Source: Candidatus Sumerlaeota bacterium
GTDB lineage: Bacteria > Sumerlaeota > Sumerlaeia > JAFGJS01
Assembly: GCA_016928995.1 (NCBI GenBank)
Contig: JAFGJS010000005.1
Location: 1 to 13,188, forward strand
Direction: 5' to 3'
Length of the DNA: 13,188 bases
Below the pieces are notes generated by a model. The model ran no database searches, had not been told where the DNA came from, and saw only the letters and a list, made by a program, of their open reading frames with translations. A program made the position numbers and the translations under genes. Below are positions 1 through 7,903 of this stretch, one piece after another (the first letter of the stretch is position 1; each line of letters starts with the position of its first letter).

Positions 1-7
1 CGAATGC

Positions 8-35
8 GCCCCAAAGCCAATTCGGGGGGCCTTTT
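8..35 (+). terminator. Possible intrinsic terminator at left edge
   Basis: GCCCC (8-12) pairs with GGGGC (26-30) around a 13-nt loop and is followed by C and TTTT (32-35). In the plus direction this resembles a weak rho-independent terminator, presumably for a gene lying left of the window. It lies downstream of abiEi on the other strand, where it has no T tract. The stem is short, so the call is tentative. Confidence 0.35.
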
Positions 36-161
36 CACTGGTCAATCAGGCCATGATAACCGCCAAGAACCAGCGATCTTGATTCATGCCTGAATTCCTT
101 TCATCGATTGAGTGCCAAACCAGGGGTACGTATTAAATCCACACCAAAAGGGGAAGAACCT

Positions 162-761
162 TCAAATCATCGCCTCGATGTAGGATTTCATGACTTTTTC
201 AACGCGGCAGATTCGGCCATAGTGAACCAGTTCATCAATCGACGCCTTTTTTCCGCGCAGGGCGTCGCGCAGCGCTTCGAGCGCCACGTCCAGCCCGATC
301 TTATTGCGATACTTGAAGCAGTCGGCGATTGTTTTCGCCGGATTGTAGATGCGGCACTCCACCCCGTTGAAGTTGTGCGCTTCAATGCCCTCGCTGAACG
401 CCGGGCCGGAAAATCGCACCGTCCGCAGCTGCATGGTGTCGATCTTCGGTTTGCGGCTTTTTTCGCCGATGGCCAGCCAGACTTCGTGGGGTATTTGGGT
501 GGAGATTTCGTGAAATTGCAGCGCGGAAAGCAGGCTGATCACGCCGGATGGAACTCGCTTGCAGACCTCGGCAAAACTGCGATGTTCATCCATCATCGCA
601 TCCGGCAGGCAATACAGTCCGCGTCCCACTCGCTCGAGCGCCCCTTGCTCGCAGGCCAGCAACAGGTATTGCCGGGGCACGCCGATCTCGGCAAGGTCGC
701 GCGGACGCAGTAGTCCTTTTGACCGGGCGAGCCGCATGATTTGTGACATGTGAGCATTCAT
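162..761 (-). CDS. AbiEi-family antitoxin / transcriptional repressor
   Basis: The 199-aa product matches the AbiEi family, the antitoxin of type IV toxin-antitoxin systems, which acts as a DNA-binding autorepressor. Residues 5-52 form the N-terminal winged-helix domain (LARSKGLLRPRDL followed by VGRGLYCLP). The C-terminal domain carries family blocks such as PHEVWLAI (91-98) and the stretch around YNPAKTIADCFKYRNKIG (139-156). Length is normal for the family. The ATG at 761 is chosen over Met5 because the promoter upstream places the transcript start almost on it, and there is no Shine-Dalgarno sequence. In characterised systems AbiEi is followed closely by AbiEii, a nucleotidyltransferase toxin. 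Here the 161 bp downstream to the window edge holds only a 13-codon ORF, so the partner is missing or lies further left. The family call is strong; activity as an antitoxin is inferred. AbiEi-like proteins also occur as solitary regulators. Confidence 0.88.
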   Translation of the reverse strand: MNAHMSQIMRLARSKGLLRPRDLAEIGVPRQYLLLACEQGALERVGRGLYCLPDAMMDEHRSFAEVCKRVPSGVISLLSALQFHEISTQIPHEVWLAIGEKSRKPKIDTMQLRTVRFSGPAFSEGIEAHNFNGVECRIYNPAKTIADCFKYRNKIGLDVALEALRDALRGKKASIDELVHYGRICRVEKVMKSYIEAMI

Positions 762-814
762 AAGATAGATTTACAACAGGTCGTGGATTGATGTCAAGTC
801 CCGACATATTGTAA
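762..814 (-). promoter_or_regulatory. abiEi promoter with nested palindromic operator
   Basis: On the minus strand, TTGACA (797-792) and TAAATC (773-768) are separated by 18 bp. A start six to seven bases after the -10 would fall at about 761, the first base of abiEi, so the mRNA is predicted to be leaderless. Two nested inverted repeats cover the promoter: inner arms ATGTC/GACAT (791-795 and 803-807) over the -35, and outer arms TTACAA/TTGTAA (771-776 and 809-814). AbiEi proteins are known to repress their own promoters through inverted repeats, so this is a natural autoregulatory site. Binding itself is inferred. Confidence 0.5.
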
Positions 815-840
815 TTTTGGTTATCACGGACGCTGGTAGT

Positions 841-3369
841 TTATTTCTTTGACACGGCCAGACGGCCGAGGAGGTCGGCTAGGGATTGAAGGACTTCGGG
901 TTGGGGCAGCGGGAGTTTGAAGTAGGGTTGGCCGGCGCGTTCGTCGCGTGTCAAGAATGATTCCAATCCATCGCTCACAGCGCCAAGTGGCGAGGATTGC
1001 TTCTTATCATCTGTAGAGCTGGAAGCATTCGTCGGTTGTTGAAGCGCTTGGCCGAGTTTTTCCAGGAAGTTCATGCCGGCGGCGGCGAGTTCGTTCCATG
1101 CGGCGTTGGCGCCGTCCGCGCCGGACGACGATGAGGCTGCTGCTGTGATTGCTTCCCGCTCCTTTTCTTGATCCATGCGCGCGTCGCTGATTTCCTCCGC
1201 GCCGCTGGCGTCCGGTTCTTCGCTGGGCGCGGCGGGCGGAATGCCGCCGGAGGCGCGTTCGACGGTTTCCATGAAGCGATTCAACCGCGTGCCGCCGAGG
1301 AAGACTTCGTCGCTGCCGCCGTCCAGCACGCCGGCGAACAACGACTTCTTGAAGTCGATCAGCGAGAGCATGCCGTGCTCGATTGTCCCTTGCGCCACGT
1401 AGTTGATCACGCGCACCGGTTGCCGCTGGCCCAGCCGGTGCACCCGGCCGATGCGCTGCTCCAGCACCGCCGGGTTCCACGGCTGGTCCATGTTTACCAC
1501 CACCGAGGCGTGCTGCAGGTTCAGCCCGACGCCGCCCGCGTCCGTGGAGAGAAAGATGCGGCACTCAGGGTCTTCCTTGAAGCGGCGCACGAGTTCCTTG
1601 CGCTTCGGCCCTGGCACGCCGCCGTGGAACAGCACGTGTTCCCAGCGCCGGTCCGCGAAGCGTCGTTGCAGCAGCTCATGCGTGCGCAGCCACTGGCTGA
1701 ACACCACCGCCTTGGCGCCATTGCTCTCGAAAATTTCCTCGAGCTGCGTCGCCGCCTCGTCGGCTTTCACGCCGAAGTCGGTTTCGTGATCCAGCAGCCA
1801 GGTGCTGTTGCACGCCATGCGCATGTTCTGCAGCGCGATCATCAGCCGCCGCTGGTCGGGCTCAGTGAGCATGCGATGCCGCCGCCACTTAGCCACGAGC
1901 TTCGCCACGGTCTCCTGGTTCTCCTCGTGGTGCGCCATTTGCTCCGGCGTCATCGGCACGAAGAACGTCTTGTCCAGCCGCTCGGGCAGTTCGCTCAGCA
2001 CTTCGCGCTTGGTGCGCCGCAGCAGGATCGGTGACAGCGTCTTTGCGACTTGGGAAAGGTTGCGATACCCCACCACCTTGCCGTTCTCATCCACGTGCTG
2101 ATGCTCGGCCAGAAAGCGGAACGTAGGCCCCAAGCGGTGGCGGTCCACGAACTCGACGATGGAATGCAGTTCCTCCAGCCGGTTTTCCAGCGGCGTGCCG
2201 GTCAGCACGATGGCGTGCTCGCTTGGCAGGCGCTTGACCGCGCGGGCGGCGCGCGTCTTCCAGTTCTTGATGCGTTGCGCCTCGTCGAGCACGATAAGGT
2301 CCGGCGCCCAGCGGCGGATCGCCTCGGCGTCGCGGTGGATCACGTCGTAATTGACGATCTTAAAGAACGAATTGCTGGAGTAAGCCGCTTCACGCGCCGC
2401 AATCGGCCCCTCAACCACCTGCGCCGAACGGCCGGTGAACCGCTCGATTTCGGAGCGCCATTGATGTTTGAGCGACGTGGGGCAGATCACGAGCGCGCGC
2501 TCGATGTCCGCCGTGCGCGCCAGAATTTCCGCCGTCGCAATGGCTTGGATCGTCTTGCCCAGCCCCATATCGTCCGCCAGCAGGCAGCGTCCCGCCCGCG
2601 CCGCGAACAGCGCTCCCTGCCGTTGGTAAGGATACAGCGAAACCTTGAGCAGACGCTTGAACGCCGCGCTCTCCGCGCCATCGGGGAAGACCTTGTCAAT
2701 CGCCGTGGCTCGCCGCGCTTGGTCGCGCACTTGCGCGATGAAGCCGAGCGTGTCCTCATAGCAACGCAGTTCATGATCCGCCTTTTGCGCGATGCGCGAA
2801 GCCTCGCGCAGAAAAACGTCGAACCGCGCGTATGCCTCCGGTTTGAGCAGCTCGTTCGCGCCGAAATACTTCGCAGCCAATTTTCGCAACGCCGCCGGAC
2901 ACTCCGCCGCCGGGCCGAAAACCACCTCGCGCTTAAGCCCATAGCGCAGATAAATTTCGCTGAACGGCGGCTGAAAACCCTGCGCCAGCGCCTTTTTGCC
3001 GCCCCGCTTGCGGCGCAGTTTTTCCAGAGTAAACTCGATATGCTTGCACGAGCCAAGGGTATTCACCGCGTAGTCCGGGCACGAGCAATAATTCACGCCC
3101 GGCGCCTCGCCGCGAATCGCCACGCGATATGCCCCGCCGCTTTCCGGATTGGTCACGCGAAACTCCGAAAACACCGGCTCCTCGCCCAGGTTTTCCAGCT
3201 TGAACTTCTGCTCCCGACCAAACTCCCGCCGCAAGGCGAGCTGCCATTCCTCCAGCGACATCCCTTCCGGTCTATGCGTGCGCAGAGTCTTCTTCACCGC
3301 TGCTTTTTTGGACTTCTCCTTCGCAACCTTGGCTTGCTTACCGCGCGCCTGTTTTTTCACCGATGCCAT
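841..3369 (-). CDS. SWIM zinc-finger SNF2-family helicase-like ATPase
   Basis: This 842-aa protein is a SWI2/SNF2-family double-stranded DNA translocase. After a Lys-rich tail (1-30) comes a SWIM-type zinc finger, C95-x-C97-x10-C108-x-H110. The SNF2 ATPase lobe follows: Walker A DDMGLGKT (266-273), DEAQ (362-365) and LTGTP (389-393). The helicase C lobe has STDAGGVGLNLQ (608-619) and QRIGRVHRLGQ (638-648), the arginine-finger motif VI. All catalytic motifs look intact. Residues about 700-800 are a Ser/Ala/Glu-rich, probably disordered linker, ending in a short conserved-looking tail. The ATG at 3369 has a good ribosome site, GAGGAAAGG, 8 nt upstream. Bacterial SWIM-SNF2 proteins are widespread and presumably remodel protein-DNA complexes or recycle RNA polymerase, but their role is poorly defined. 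The neighbours (an HTH-like ORF upstream, abiEi 79 bp downstream) do not form a known defence operon. Confidence 0.93.
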   Translation of the reverse strand: MASVKKQARGKQAKVAKEKSKKAAVKKTLRTHRPEGMSLEEWQLALRREFGREQKFKLENLGEEPVFSEFRVTNPESGGAYRVAIRGEAPGVNYCSCPDYAVNTLGSCKHIEFTLEKLRRKRGGKKALAQGFQPPFSEIYLRYGLKREVVFGPAAECPAALRKLAAKYFGANELLKPEAYARFDVFLREASRIAQKADHELRCYEDTLGFIAQVRDQARRATAIDKVFPDGAESAAFKRLLKVSLYPYQRQGALFAARAGRCLLADDMGLGKTIQAIATAEILARTADIERALVICPTSLKHQWRSEIERFTGRSAQVVEGPIAAREAAYSSNSFFKIVNYDVIHRDAEAIRRWAPDLIVLDEAQRIKNWKTRAARAVKRLPSEHAIVLTGTPLENRLEELHSIVEFVDRHRLGPTFRFLAEHQHVDENGKVVGYRNLSQVAKTLSPILLRRTKREVLSELPERLDKTFFVPMTPEQMAHHEENQETVAKLVAKWRRHRMLTEPDQRRLMIALQNMRMACNSTWLLDHETDFGVKADEAATQLEEIFESNGAKAVVFSQWLRTHELLQRRFADRRWEHVLFHGGVPGPKRKELVRRFKEDPECRIFLSTDAGGVGLNLQHASVVVNMDQPWNPAVLEQRIGRVHRLGQRQPVRVINYVAQGTIEHGMLSLIDFKKSLFAGVLDGGSDEVFLGGTRLNRFMETVERASGGIPPAAPSEEPDASGAEEISDARMDQEKEREAITAAASSSSGADGANAAWNELAAAGMNFLEKLGQALQQPTNASSSTDDKKQSSPLGAVSDGLESFLTRDERAGQPYFKLPLPQPEVLQSLADLLGRLAVSKK

Positions 3370-3814
3370 TGGTTTCAGCCTTTCCTCATTCCAATCACAT
3401 TTTGATCATGCGACGCGCACATGATGAAGGCCATCTTCCGTCAATTTCAAGAACATTCTCCCGAACGCTTCGCTTTTAGTTCTGATGTTACGCTCAGAGT
3501 GTTTTTTGGAGCGCGGCGACAGAGCAAAACAGCGTCACATGACCACCGTACTCCAAAATGGCGCACAATGTGAAACACCAGTTCTTCATGACTACGCCTG
3601 CCGCATTGCAATCCTCCAGCACTCAACATATGCCCAATGTTGGATACTTGAAGGCTAAGATGTTACAGCAAAGATCACATGAGCGTTATTCGGCATCCAG
3701 CATCCTGCCATTTCGCCCCAGGCGTTTCCTTGAACACCAAAAGCAAAGGCCCGTTTTCTTGACCATTCCATTCGCTTGGCATCAGGCGAAACAACCGGAA
3801 AAATGACCCCAACC
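3370..3814. other. Intergenic region without a supported gene
   Basis: This 445-bp gap separates the SNF2 gene from the small HTH-like ORF. The best open frames (82 codons plus strand from 3558; 60 codons minus strand from 3629) lack a ribosome site, have no recognisable motif and are not supported. The SNF2 promoter must lie here, but I could not pick a convincing -35/-10 pair. No strong hairpin, tRNA or repeat is visible. A decayed gene or remnant repeat is possible. Confidence 0.5.
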
Positions 3815-4045
3815 TCATTTACGTTCACTGTCAATCATTGATTCCTCATGACCCTCCCGCTCCAGCAACGCCCGAATCTTCTCCGCCCCTTTCCTGCTCG
3901 GAACGGCCCGATTTTTCAGCCACACCCTGGCACAACCGTATAGTGCTGACACCCGACAAGCCAATTCGCGGATTGACATTTCATGCCGATCTTTATAGGT
4001 TCTTAAATCTGGAATCAGGGCTTGGCGCTTTTCTCGCTCACTCAA
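3815..4045 (-). CDS. Small HTH (Xre-like) DNA-binding protein, start uncertain
   Basis: The C-terminal 76 codons of this open frame read like an Xre/Cro-type helix-turn-helix protein. From the TTG at 4045, residues 12-62 hold an amphipathic helix, then MSIRELACRV (23-32) as HTH helix 1, a turn, VWLKNRAVPS (41-50) at the recognition-helix end, and KGAEKIRALLE (52-62). The order and spacing resemble 'ELA..L-VS..TV..WL-G...PS..A.EKI..LL' in this superfamily. The start is unclear: the frame stays open upstream into the permease gene, but that part is a shadow of the permease. Candidates are GTG 4132 (105 aa), TTG 4045 (76 aa) and ATG 3979 (54 aa), and none has a good ribosome site. GTG 4132 would put the hairpin at 4081-4101 inside the gene. 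It could be a genuine small regulator or the 3' remnant of a larger gene. Confidence 0.4.
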   Translation of the reverse strand: MSEREKRQALIPDLRTYKDRHEMSIRELACRVSALYGCARVWLKNRAVPSRKGAEKIRALLEREGHEESMIDSERK

Positions 4046-4080
4046 AAATTTAGGTTTAGGAGCACAAAGCCGAATATGGC

Positions 4081-4101
4081 AAAGGGGGTAACAAGCCCCC
4101 T
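4081..4101 (-). terminator. Possible terminator after the FtsX-like permease gene
   Basis: On the minus strand AGGGGG (4101-4096) and CCCCCT (4088-4083) form a perfect 6-bp GC stem with a 7-nt loop, starting 46 nt past the permease stop codon. The T tract is very short (TTT, one base of it in the stem), so termination would be weak. Confidence 0.35.
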
Positions 4102-4146
4102 CGGCTGTGTCCTCTTCCCATGGGGATAACACTATCGAAAGATGCT

Positions 4147-5091
4147 CTAAATCTCTGCGCGAAGGGCGTCGGCGGGGAGCATGCGGGATGCGGCGATGGC
4201 AGGATAGACCGCCGCGATCAGGGAGCAAAGCGTGGAAGCCGCGCAGGTCAGGGCGAGATTGACGGCCAGCGCCGGACTCCACAGCGCCAGGAGCGGCGCG
4301 CCATACTGCCATGCGGCAAGGACGCCGCTGAAGATTCCGCCCGCCATGGCGCCCGCAAGTCCGGCCGTCGCGCCGATGAGCAGGGCTTCCAGCAGCACCA
4401 TCCGCCGGATCAGGACGGGCAGCGCCCCAAGGCACAGCATTGTGCCGAACTCGCGGATGCGTTCCGTGACGCTGAGCAGCAGCGCATTGCATGCCGCGAT
4501 CGCGGCCACGAGCAACGCCAGCGCCGCCGTCCAGGCCTCGCGCCGCCGCTCGCGGATTTCGCGCCGCTCCTCGCGTTCGCGTTGCGCGGCGTCCGGAAAT
4601 CGCGGCAGGATGACGGCGTTATTGATTTGCGCGTTTGTGGAATAGAGCGGAATCGAGGAAGGCGAGGCCTGGGTGAATAGACCTGCGGCATGGGCGAAAA
4701 TCAAGATCACGTTTGGTGATTCTGCTTCTGGTGAGTCTGTCTCATAAGGCTGTATCGCGGCTCCATCGTCGCTGAGCAGCGCAAGCAACCGTAGTTCCGC
4801 GCCGTCCGGCGCATCGATTCCCGCGACGGCGATGCGCCTTCCATCCAGCGCGCCCAGTTCCCGTTCGAGCGCCGCAGCCATGCGCCGCGCTTGCTGATCC
4901 GCATCGCGCTCCTGTGCCGCCGCAAGCCGCAATTGATGCGAGGCGAGGAACGCCATCAGGCAGGCGGCGCCGAGTCCCACACCGAGCCAGACCACCGCCG
5001 TGCGCCGCTTGCGCCCCAGCATTCCGCGCCATGCGAAACGCAACGTCGCTCCCAGCGGAAGTATATTGCTTTGTCTGTGTAACCATCGCAT
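4147..5091 (-). CDS. FtsX-like ABC transporter permease (orphan)
   Basis: This 314-aa inner-membrane protein has the four-helix FtsX/MacB permease layout. It has a basic N-terminus (RKRR, 27-30), TM1 about 31-51, an extracytoplasmic domain about 52-185 ending in an Arg/Glu-rich helix (171-184), and TM2-TM4 about 186-208, 230-255 and 274-298. Two cytoplasmic family signatures are clear: TERIREFGTMLCLGA (209-223) after TM2, and YPAIAASRMLPADALRAE (296-313) at the C-terminus. It is shorter than a typical MacB or LolC-type permease (about 400 aa) because the extracytoplasmic domain is small. The ATG at 5091 is preferred because AGGAG lies 6 nt upstream; an in-frame TTG at 5124 is the only longer choice and lacks such a site. 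No ATP-binding subunit or membrane-fusion protein is nearby, so its partner must be encoded elsewhere. Substrate unknown. Confidence 0.82.
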   Translation of the reverse strand: MRWLHRQSNILPLGATLRFAWRGMLGRKRRTAVVWLGVGLGAACLMAFLASHQLRLAAAQERDADQQARRMAAALERELGALDGRRIAVAGIDAPDGAELRLLALLSDDGAAIQPYETDSPEAESPNVILIFAHAAGLFTQASPSSIPLYSTNAQINNAVILPRFPDAAQREREERREIRERRREAWTAALALLVAAIAACNALLLSVTERIREFGTMLCLGALPVLIRRMVLLEALLIGATAGLAGAMAGGIFSGVLAAWQYGAPLLALWSPALAVNLALTCAASTLCSLIAAVYPAIAASRMLPADALRAEI

Positions 5092-5169
5092 CGAAAACTC
5101 CTGTTTCGCATAACCGCAGATCAAACCCTGGATACGGAGACACAGAGTCGCTTTAATAAGCGTCAGTTG

Positions 5170-5586
5170 CTAATGTATGGGAAACAAGCCAATGACTCGA
5201 TTATTCTCGTCGCAATCAACCACTAAAAGGCCTGTAACGTACCAGGAATTATAATCGGAGAACAAAGAATAAATGATTCCTATTATACTATAATCCCGAA
5301 GCCCAATGAGAGTATGCACTTGTTTTTCGTTTCGAACAAGCAATTCCTCAATTCGAAATTCGTCTAATCTTTCCTCCAAATATTTTTCTGCGCTATCCAG
5401 ATCCATGCCGAGGATTGAATTTTCGATGACATTTTGAAAATGAATCATTCGATTCCATTTAATCAGGTCATAACCAATAAACAGTAGCGCAGCGCATAGT
5501 GCGGTTAATACGAGAAGCGCCAAAGCCTTTTTTATTTTGGGCGATTCATGGCCGTTATGATTTACTGAATTTATCGCATTAGGCAT
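5170..5586 (-). CDS. Hypothetical single-pass membrane protein
   Basis: I do not recognise this 138-aa protein. It has a hydrophilic N-terminus, a Lys-rich stretch (KIKK, 17-20), one hydrophobic helix (about 21-39), and a 100-residue C-terminal domain probably outside the cytoplasm. That domain begins with a charged helix (about 62-83) and ends in a beta-like stretch, VTGLLVVDCDENNRVIGLF. The order 'helix, then strand-Asp-turn-strand' recalls BamE/SmpA-like small envelope domains, but this is weak structural resemblance only. The gene is visibly more AT-rich than both neighbours. It lies 41 bp from the end of the glycosyltransferase gene and 78 bp before the permease. The ATG at 5586 has no clear Shine-Dalgarno sequence. 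Open length, membrane segment and strand agreement with its neighbours support a real gene. Confidence 0.6.
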   Translation of the reverse strand: MPNAINSVNHNGHESPKIKKALALLVLTALCAALLFIGYDLIKWNRMIHFQNVIENSILGMDLDSAEKYLEERLDEFRIEELLVRNEKQVHTLIGLRDYSIIGIIYSLFSDYNSWYVTGLLVVDCDENNRVIGLFPIH

Positions 5587-5627
5587 TAGCGAGACTCATA
5601 TCTATGCAAGGAAGTGCGGACATTTTT

Positions 5628-7772
5628 TCATCTCGATTCGGGTTGCGCGTCGCGGAAACGGGCTTCCAGGTTCGGACGCATGCCGTTGGTCATGCGCGCT
5701 TCAGGATCGCTGATCAGGCGAAAACGTTGATGAATGCCTTCGATGACTTCCGGCGGATACTGGCTGAGGTATGCCGGGCCGACATCGGATATCAGCAGAA
5801 TGCGCTGATTGCGCGGAAGGGCGTCCAGGGCTGCGAGGATGTCCTTGTGCGTGTCGAAATTCACGTGCATAAAGTGTTTGTTCTCGATGTTGATGTTGTG
5901 CTCCAGGCCGGTCATGCCATTGGTGTAATACATGATCGACGGCTCGGTGTAATGGCCGAAGAACACCAGCGTGTCATAGCTGTCGAAGTCTTGCACGAAA
6001 TCATCCACCTGGTCCCAGCCGAAGTTATGCTTGTCTTTCATTTCGATCAATTTTTTATACTGCTTTCCCGTGAAAACAATAGTCATAACGACGATCAGCG
6101 TCAGGAGAATCTTCCGTAACGCGGAGCGATTGCCAAAAACGAGCCATAGCGCGAGAAAAACGCCGGCGGAGGCCAGCAGCATGGGGCCGGCGATTTCCAC
6201 GCCGGACCAGATGCGATCAAGCAGCGTGCGTCCGGTGACCTTCAGGTACACCTCGCGCTCGAACAGGGCCATCAGGGTTTTATTACGGTCGAAGATGGCG
6301 AAAAATCCAGCCATGATCATCGCCGCCGCAAGCCAGCCGATCGAGCGTCCGCGCCGGAAAAGATCCGGCAAGAATATGCCCGTGAGCATGCAATAGCCGG
6401 GAAATACAAGCAGGATGTACGGCGCGCGGCGTGTCTGCGAGGCGGAGATGATCATCATCGTCGTGAGCGTCCAGGCGATGCCAAAGACGTAAGACACGCC
6501 ATACTCGGACCATTCAGCGGGAGCGATGAGGCGTTCCTTCCAGCCGCGTGGTTCGGCGGCGTTGTTAGCGTTCGACGGCGTCTCAGTATCCATGGCGATT
6601 GCAGGATCTTCCCGGCGGCCGTCGAACATGCGCCATACGCCGAACGCTGCGGCGGCCAGCATCACGCCCAACGCCGGCGCAGGCAGATGCTCCCAGGCCT
6701 TCGAGATGTAGTAAAACCAGCGGCCCTGATGCCCGTCGAGCGTTCCTTCCGCGCGCATGATCAGGTGATAGCCGACGTACCAATCCCAAAACAGCCTGCC
6801 GTGCTTGAGCGTCATGTAAGTGTGCCAGGGCGCGGCGACTAAAAGAGCCACGCCATTGAAGATCGCCATCTCCGCGATATAGGCCAGCGCCGCCGCGCGA
6901 TTGATGAACAGCGCGGCGCCCAGCGCGGCGATCAGAAACAGTTCGAACGGCGCCTTGGCGACCGGCAGCACGCACATCCCGATCAGCAGACCGGCGGAGA
7001 ACATGCGCTGCCAGCGCGGACCGGATAGAGCGTAGACGCGATACAACGCCGCGATGCCGATGAAAATCGCCGTGAAATAAGGCAGGACCATTTTCGTCAT
7101 CAGCCCCAGGCCCAGCATCGCGCCGGCCAGCGCGAGCCAGCCGATGCGCCGCCGCCGGAACCATGCGGCGTATGCGGCGATGGTGAAGATCATGAAAGAG
7201 ATCATCGGCCCATCGAACTGAGCTTTGCGGAAATACATGCAGAGGAAATAAATCGAGCCGTAAAGCGCGGCGGTGAAAAAGCCGCACCAGCGGTTGCGTC
7301 CCAACTCGCGCCCGGCGCCGTACATCGCGAAGATCGAAATCACGCCCAGGATCGCGGAGGGGAGCCGCGCGGCGAAATTCGCCGTGCCAAAAATCCGGAA
7401 ACTGATTCCCATCAGCCAGATCAGCAGCGGCGGGAACACGCCGGAATAAAATGAATGATGTCCGATGGGATCGTCGCCGGGGGAGTAGCGCCAGCCAATG
7501 CCGCCCGGAAAGGAATATTCCGTCTGATCCAGCCAATACTCGCCGCCGAGATAATCGGCGATCTTGGCGCGCCAGGCGTAGAGCGCCTCGTCCCAGTCTT
7601 TGATGTCGCCCAGCCCCAGGTGATAGAATTGCATCGCGGAGAGAACCAGCAGCACGGCGAGCTGAAAATGCACGGCGCGGATCTTTCGCGGCCAGATTTT
7701 CGCCGGCAACGCGCAAAATCCTTCCACCCATCGTTGATTGAAATTTTGGAATTTCAGCAGCAAATCCCGCAC
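5628..7772 (-). CDS. GT-C membrane glycosyltransferase, PMT/ArnT-like (GT39/GT83 type)
   Basis: This 714-aa polytopic protein belongs to the dolichyl-phosphate-mannose / aminoarabinose transferase superfamily, which moves a sugar from a polyprenyl-phosphate carrier to lipid, glycan or protein on the outer face of the inner membrane. After TM1 (about 33-52), the first extracytoplasmic loop carries the acidic catalytic motif DWDEALYAWRAKI (59-71). Later family landmarks are FPPLLIWLMG (113-122), RLPSAILG (136-143), the second conserved acidic site FRKAQFDGPMI (181-191), GLGLMTK (221-227) and VAAPWHTYM (312-320). Around ten or more helices are likely to residue 568; residues 570-714 form a soluble extracytoplasmic domain. 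The start is GTG 7772: AAGGAG lies 6 nt upstream, which decides it over the out-of-frame ATG two bases earlier. No lipid-A or capsule genes are adjacent, so donor and acceptor are unknown. It lies 131 bp downstream of the AraC gene. Confidence 0.85.
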   Translation of the reverse strand: MRDLLLKFQNFNQRWVEGFCALPAKIWPRKIRAVHFQLAVLLVLSAMQFYHLGLGDIKDWDEALYAWRAKIADYLGGEYWLDQTEYSFPGGIGWRYSPGDDPIGHHSFYSGVFPPLLIWLMGISFRIFGTANFAARLPSAILGVISIFAMYGAGRELGRNRWCGFFTAALYGSIYFLCMYFRKAQFDGPMISFMIFTIAAYAAWFRRRRIGWLALAGAMLGLGLMTKMVLPYFTAIFIGIAALYRVYALSGPRWQRMFSAGLLIGMCVLPVAKAPFELFLIAALGAALFINRAAALAYIAEMAIFNGVALLVAAPWHTYMTLKHGRLFWDWYVGYHLIMRAEGTLDGHQGRWFYYISKAWEHLPAPALGVMLAAAAFGVWRMFDGRREDPAIAMDTETPSNANNAAEPRGWKERLIAPAEWSEYGVSYVFGIAWTLTTMMIISASQTRRAPYILLVFPGYCMLTGIFLPDLFRRGRSIGWLAAAMIMAGFFAIFDRNKTLMALFEREVYLKVTGRTLLDRIWSGVEIAGPMLLASAGVFLALWLVFGNRSALRKILLTLIVVMTIVFTGKQYKKLIEMKDKHNFGWDQVDDFVQDFDSYDTLVFFGHYTEPSIMYYTNGMTGLEHNINIENKHFMHVNFDTHKDILAALDALPRNQRILLISDVGPAYLSQYPPEVIEGIHQRFRLISDPEARMTNGMRPNLEARFRDAQPESR

Positions 7773-7903
7773 ATGTCGCTCCTTGAATCAATACACATCC
7801 GCCGATCACGGCGTTACGAGCCGTTCAAAACGCGGATTTTTGCGAAGCAAGGAGGCAATCTTCAAGCAGAAAGTTCAGGTGGATAATCCTTGCTCCGCCG
7901 TCT

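Noticed and set aside
45-86. 13-codon minus-strand ORF (ATG at about 86) with a good ribosome site downstream of abiEi
   Set aside because: Too short to call a gene and no AbiEii similarity is visible; mentioned only in the orphan-AbiEi finding.
108-713. 201-codon plus-strand open frame antisense to abiEi
   Set aside because: It is the complement of the well-supported AbiEi gene, lacks a ribosome site and has no recognisable protein motif.
162-3369. SNF2 ATPase plus AbiEi as a DISARM-like or other known defence island
   Set aside because: No methyltransferase, phospholipase D or DUF1998-type partner, nuclease or AbiEii gene is present; adjacency alone is not enough.
2050-3405. 451-codon plus-strand open frame across the SNF2 gene
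   Set aside because: Antisense shadow of a GC-rich coding region; the minus-strand frame has complete SNF2 motifs.
3558-3806. 82-codon plus-strand ORF in the SNF2/HTH gap
   Set aside because: No ribosome site, no motif and no coding-like composition; left as intergenic.
4160-4492. Upstream 110 codons of the frame containing the HTH-like ORF
   Set aside because: This part overlaps the FtsX permease in another frame and has the Arg/Pro/His-rich look of a shadow translation.
6583-7809. 408-codon minus-strand frame overlapping the glycosyltransferase gene
   Set aside because: Arg-rich shadow; the 5628-7772 frame has consistent GT-C membrane topology and a strong ribosome site.
7800-7813. CGCCG-ATCA-CGGCG hairpin between the AraC and glycosyltransferase genes
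   Set aside because: Only a 5-bp stem with no T tract; too weak to call as terminator or operator.
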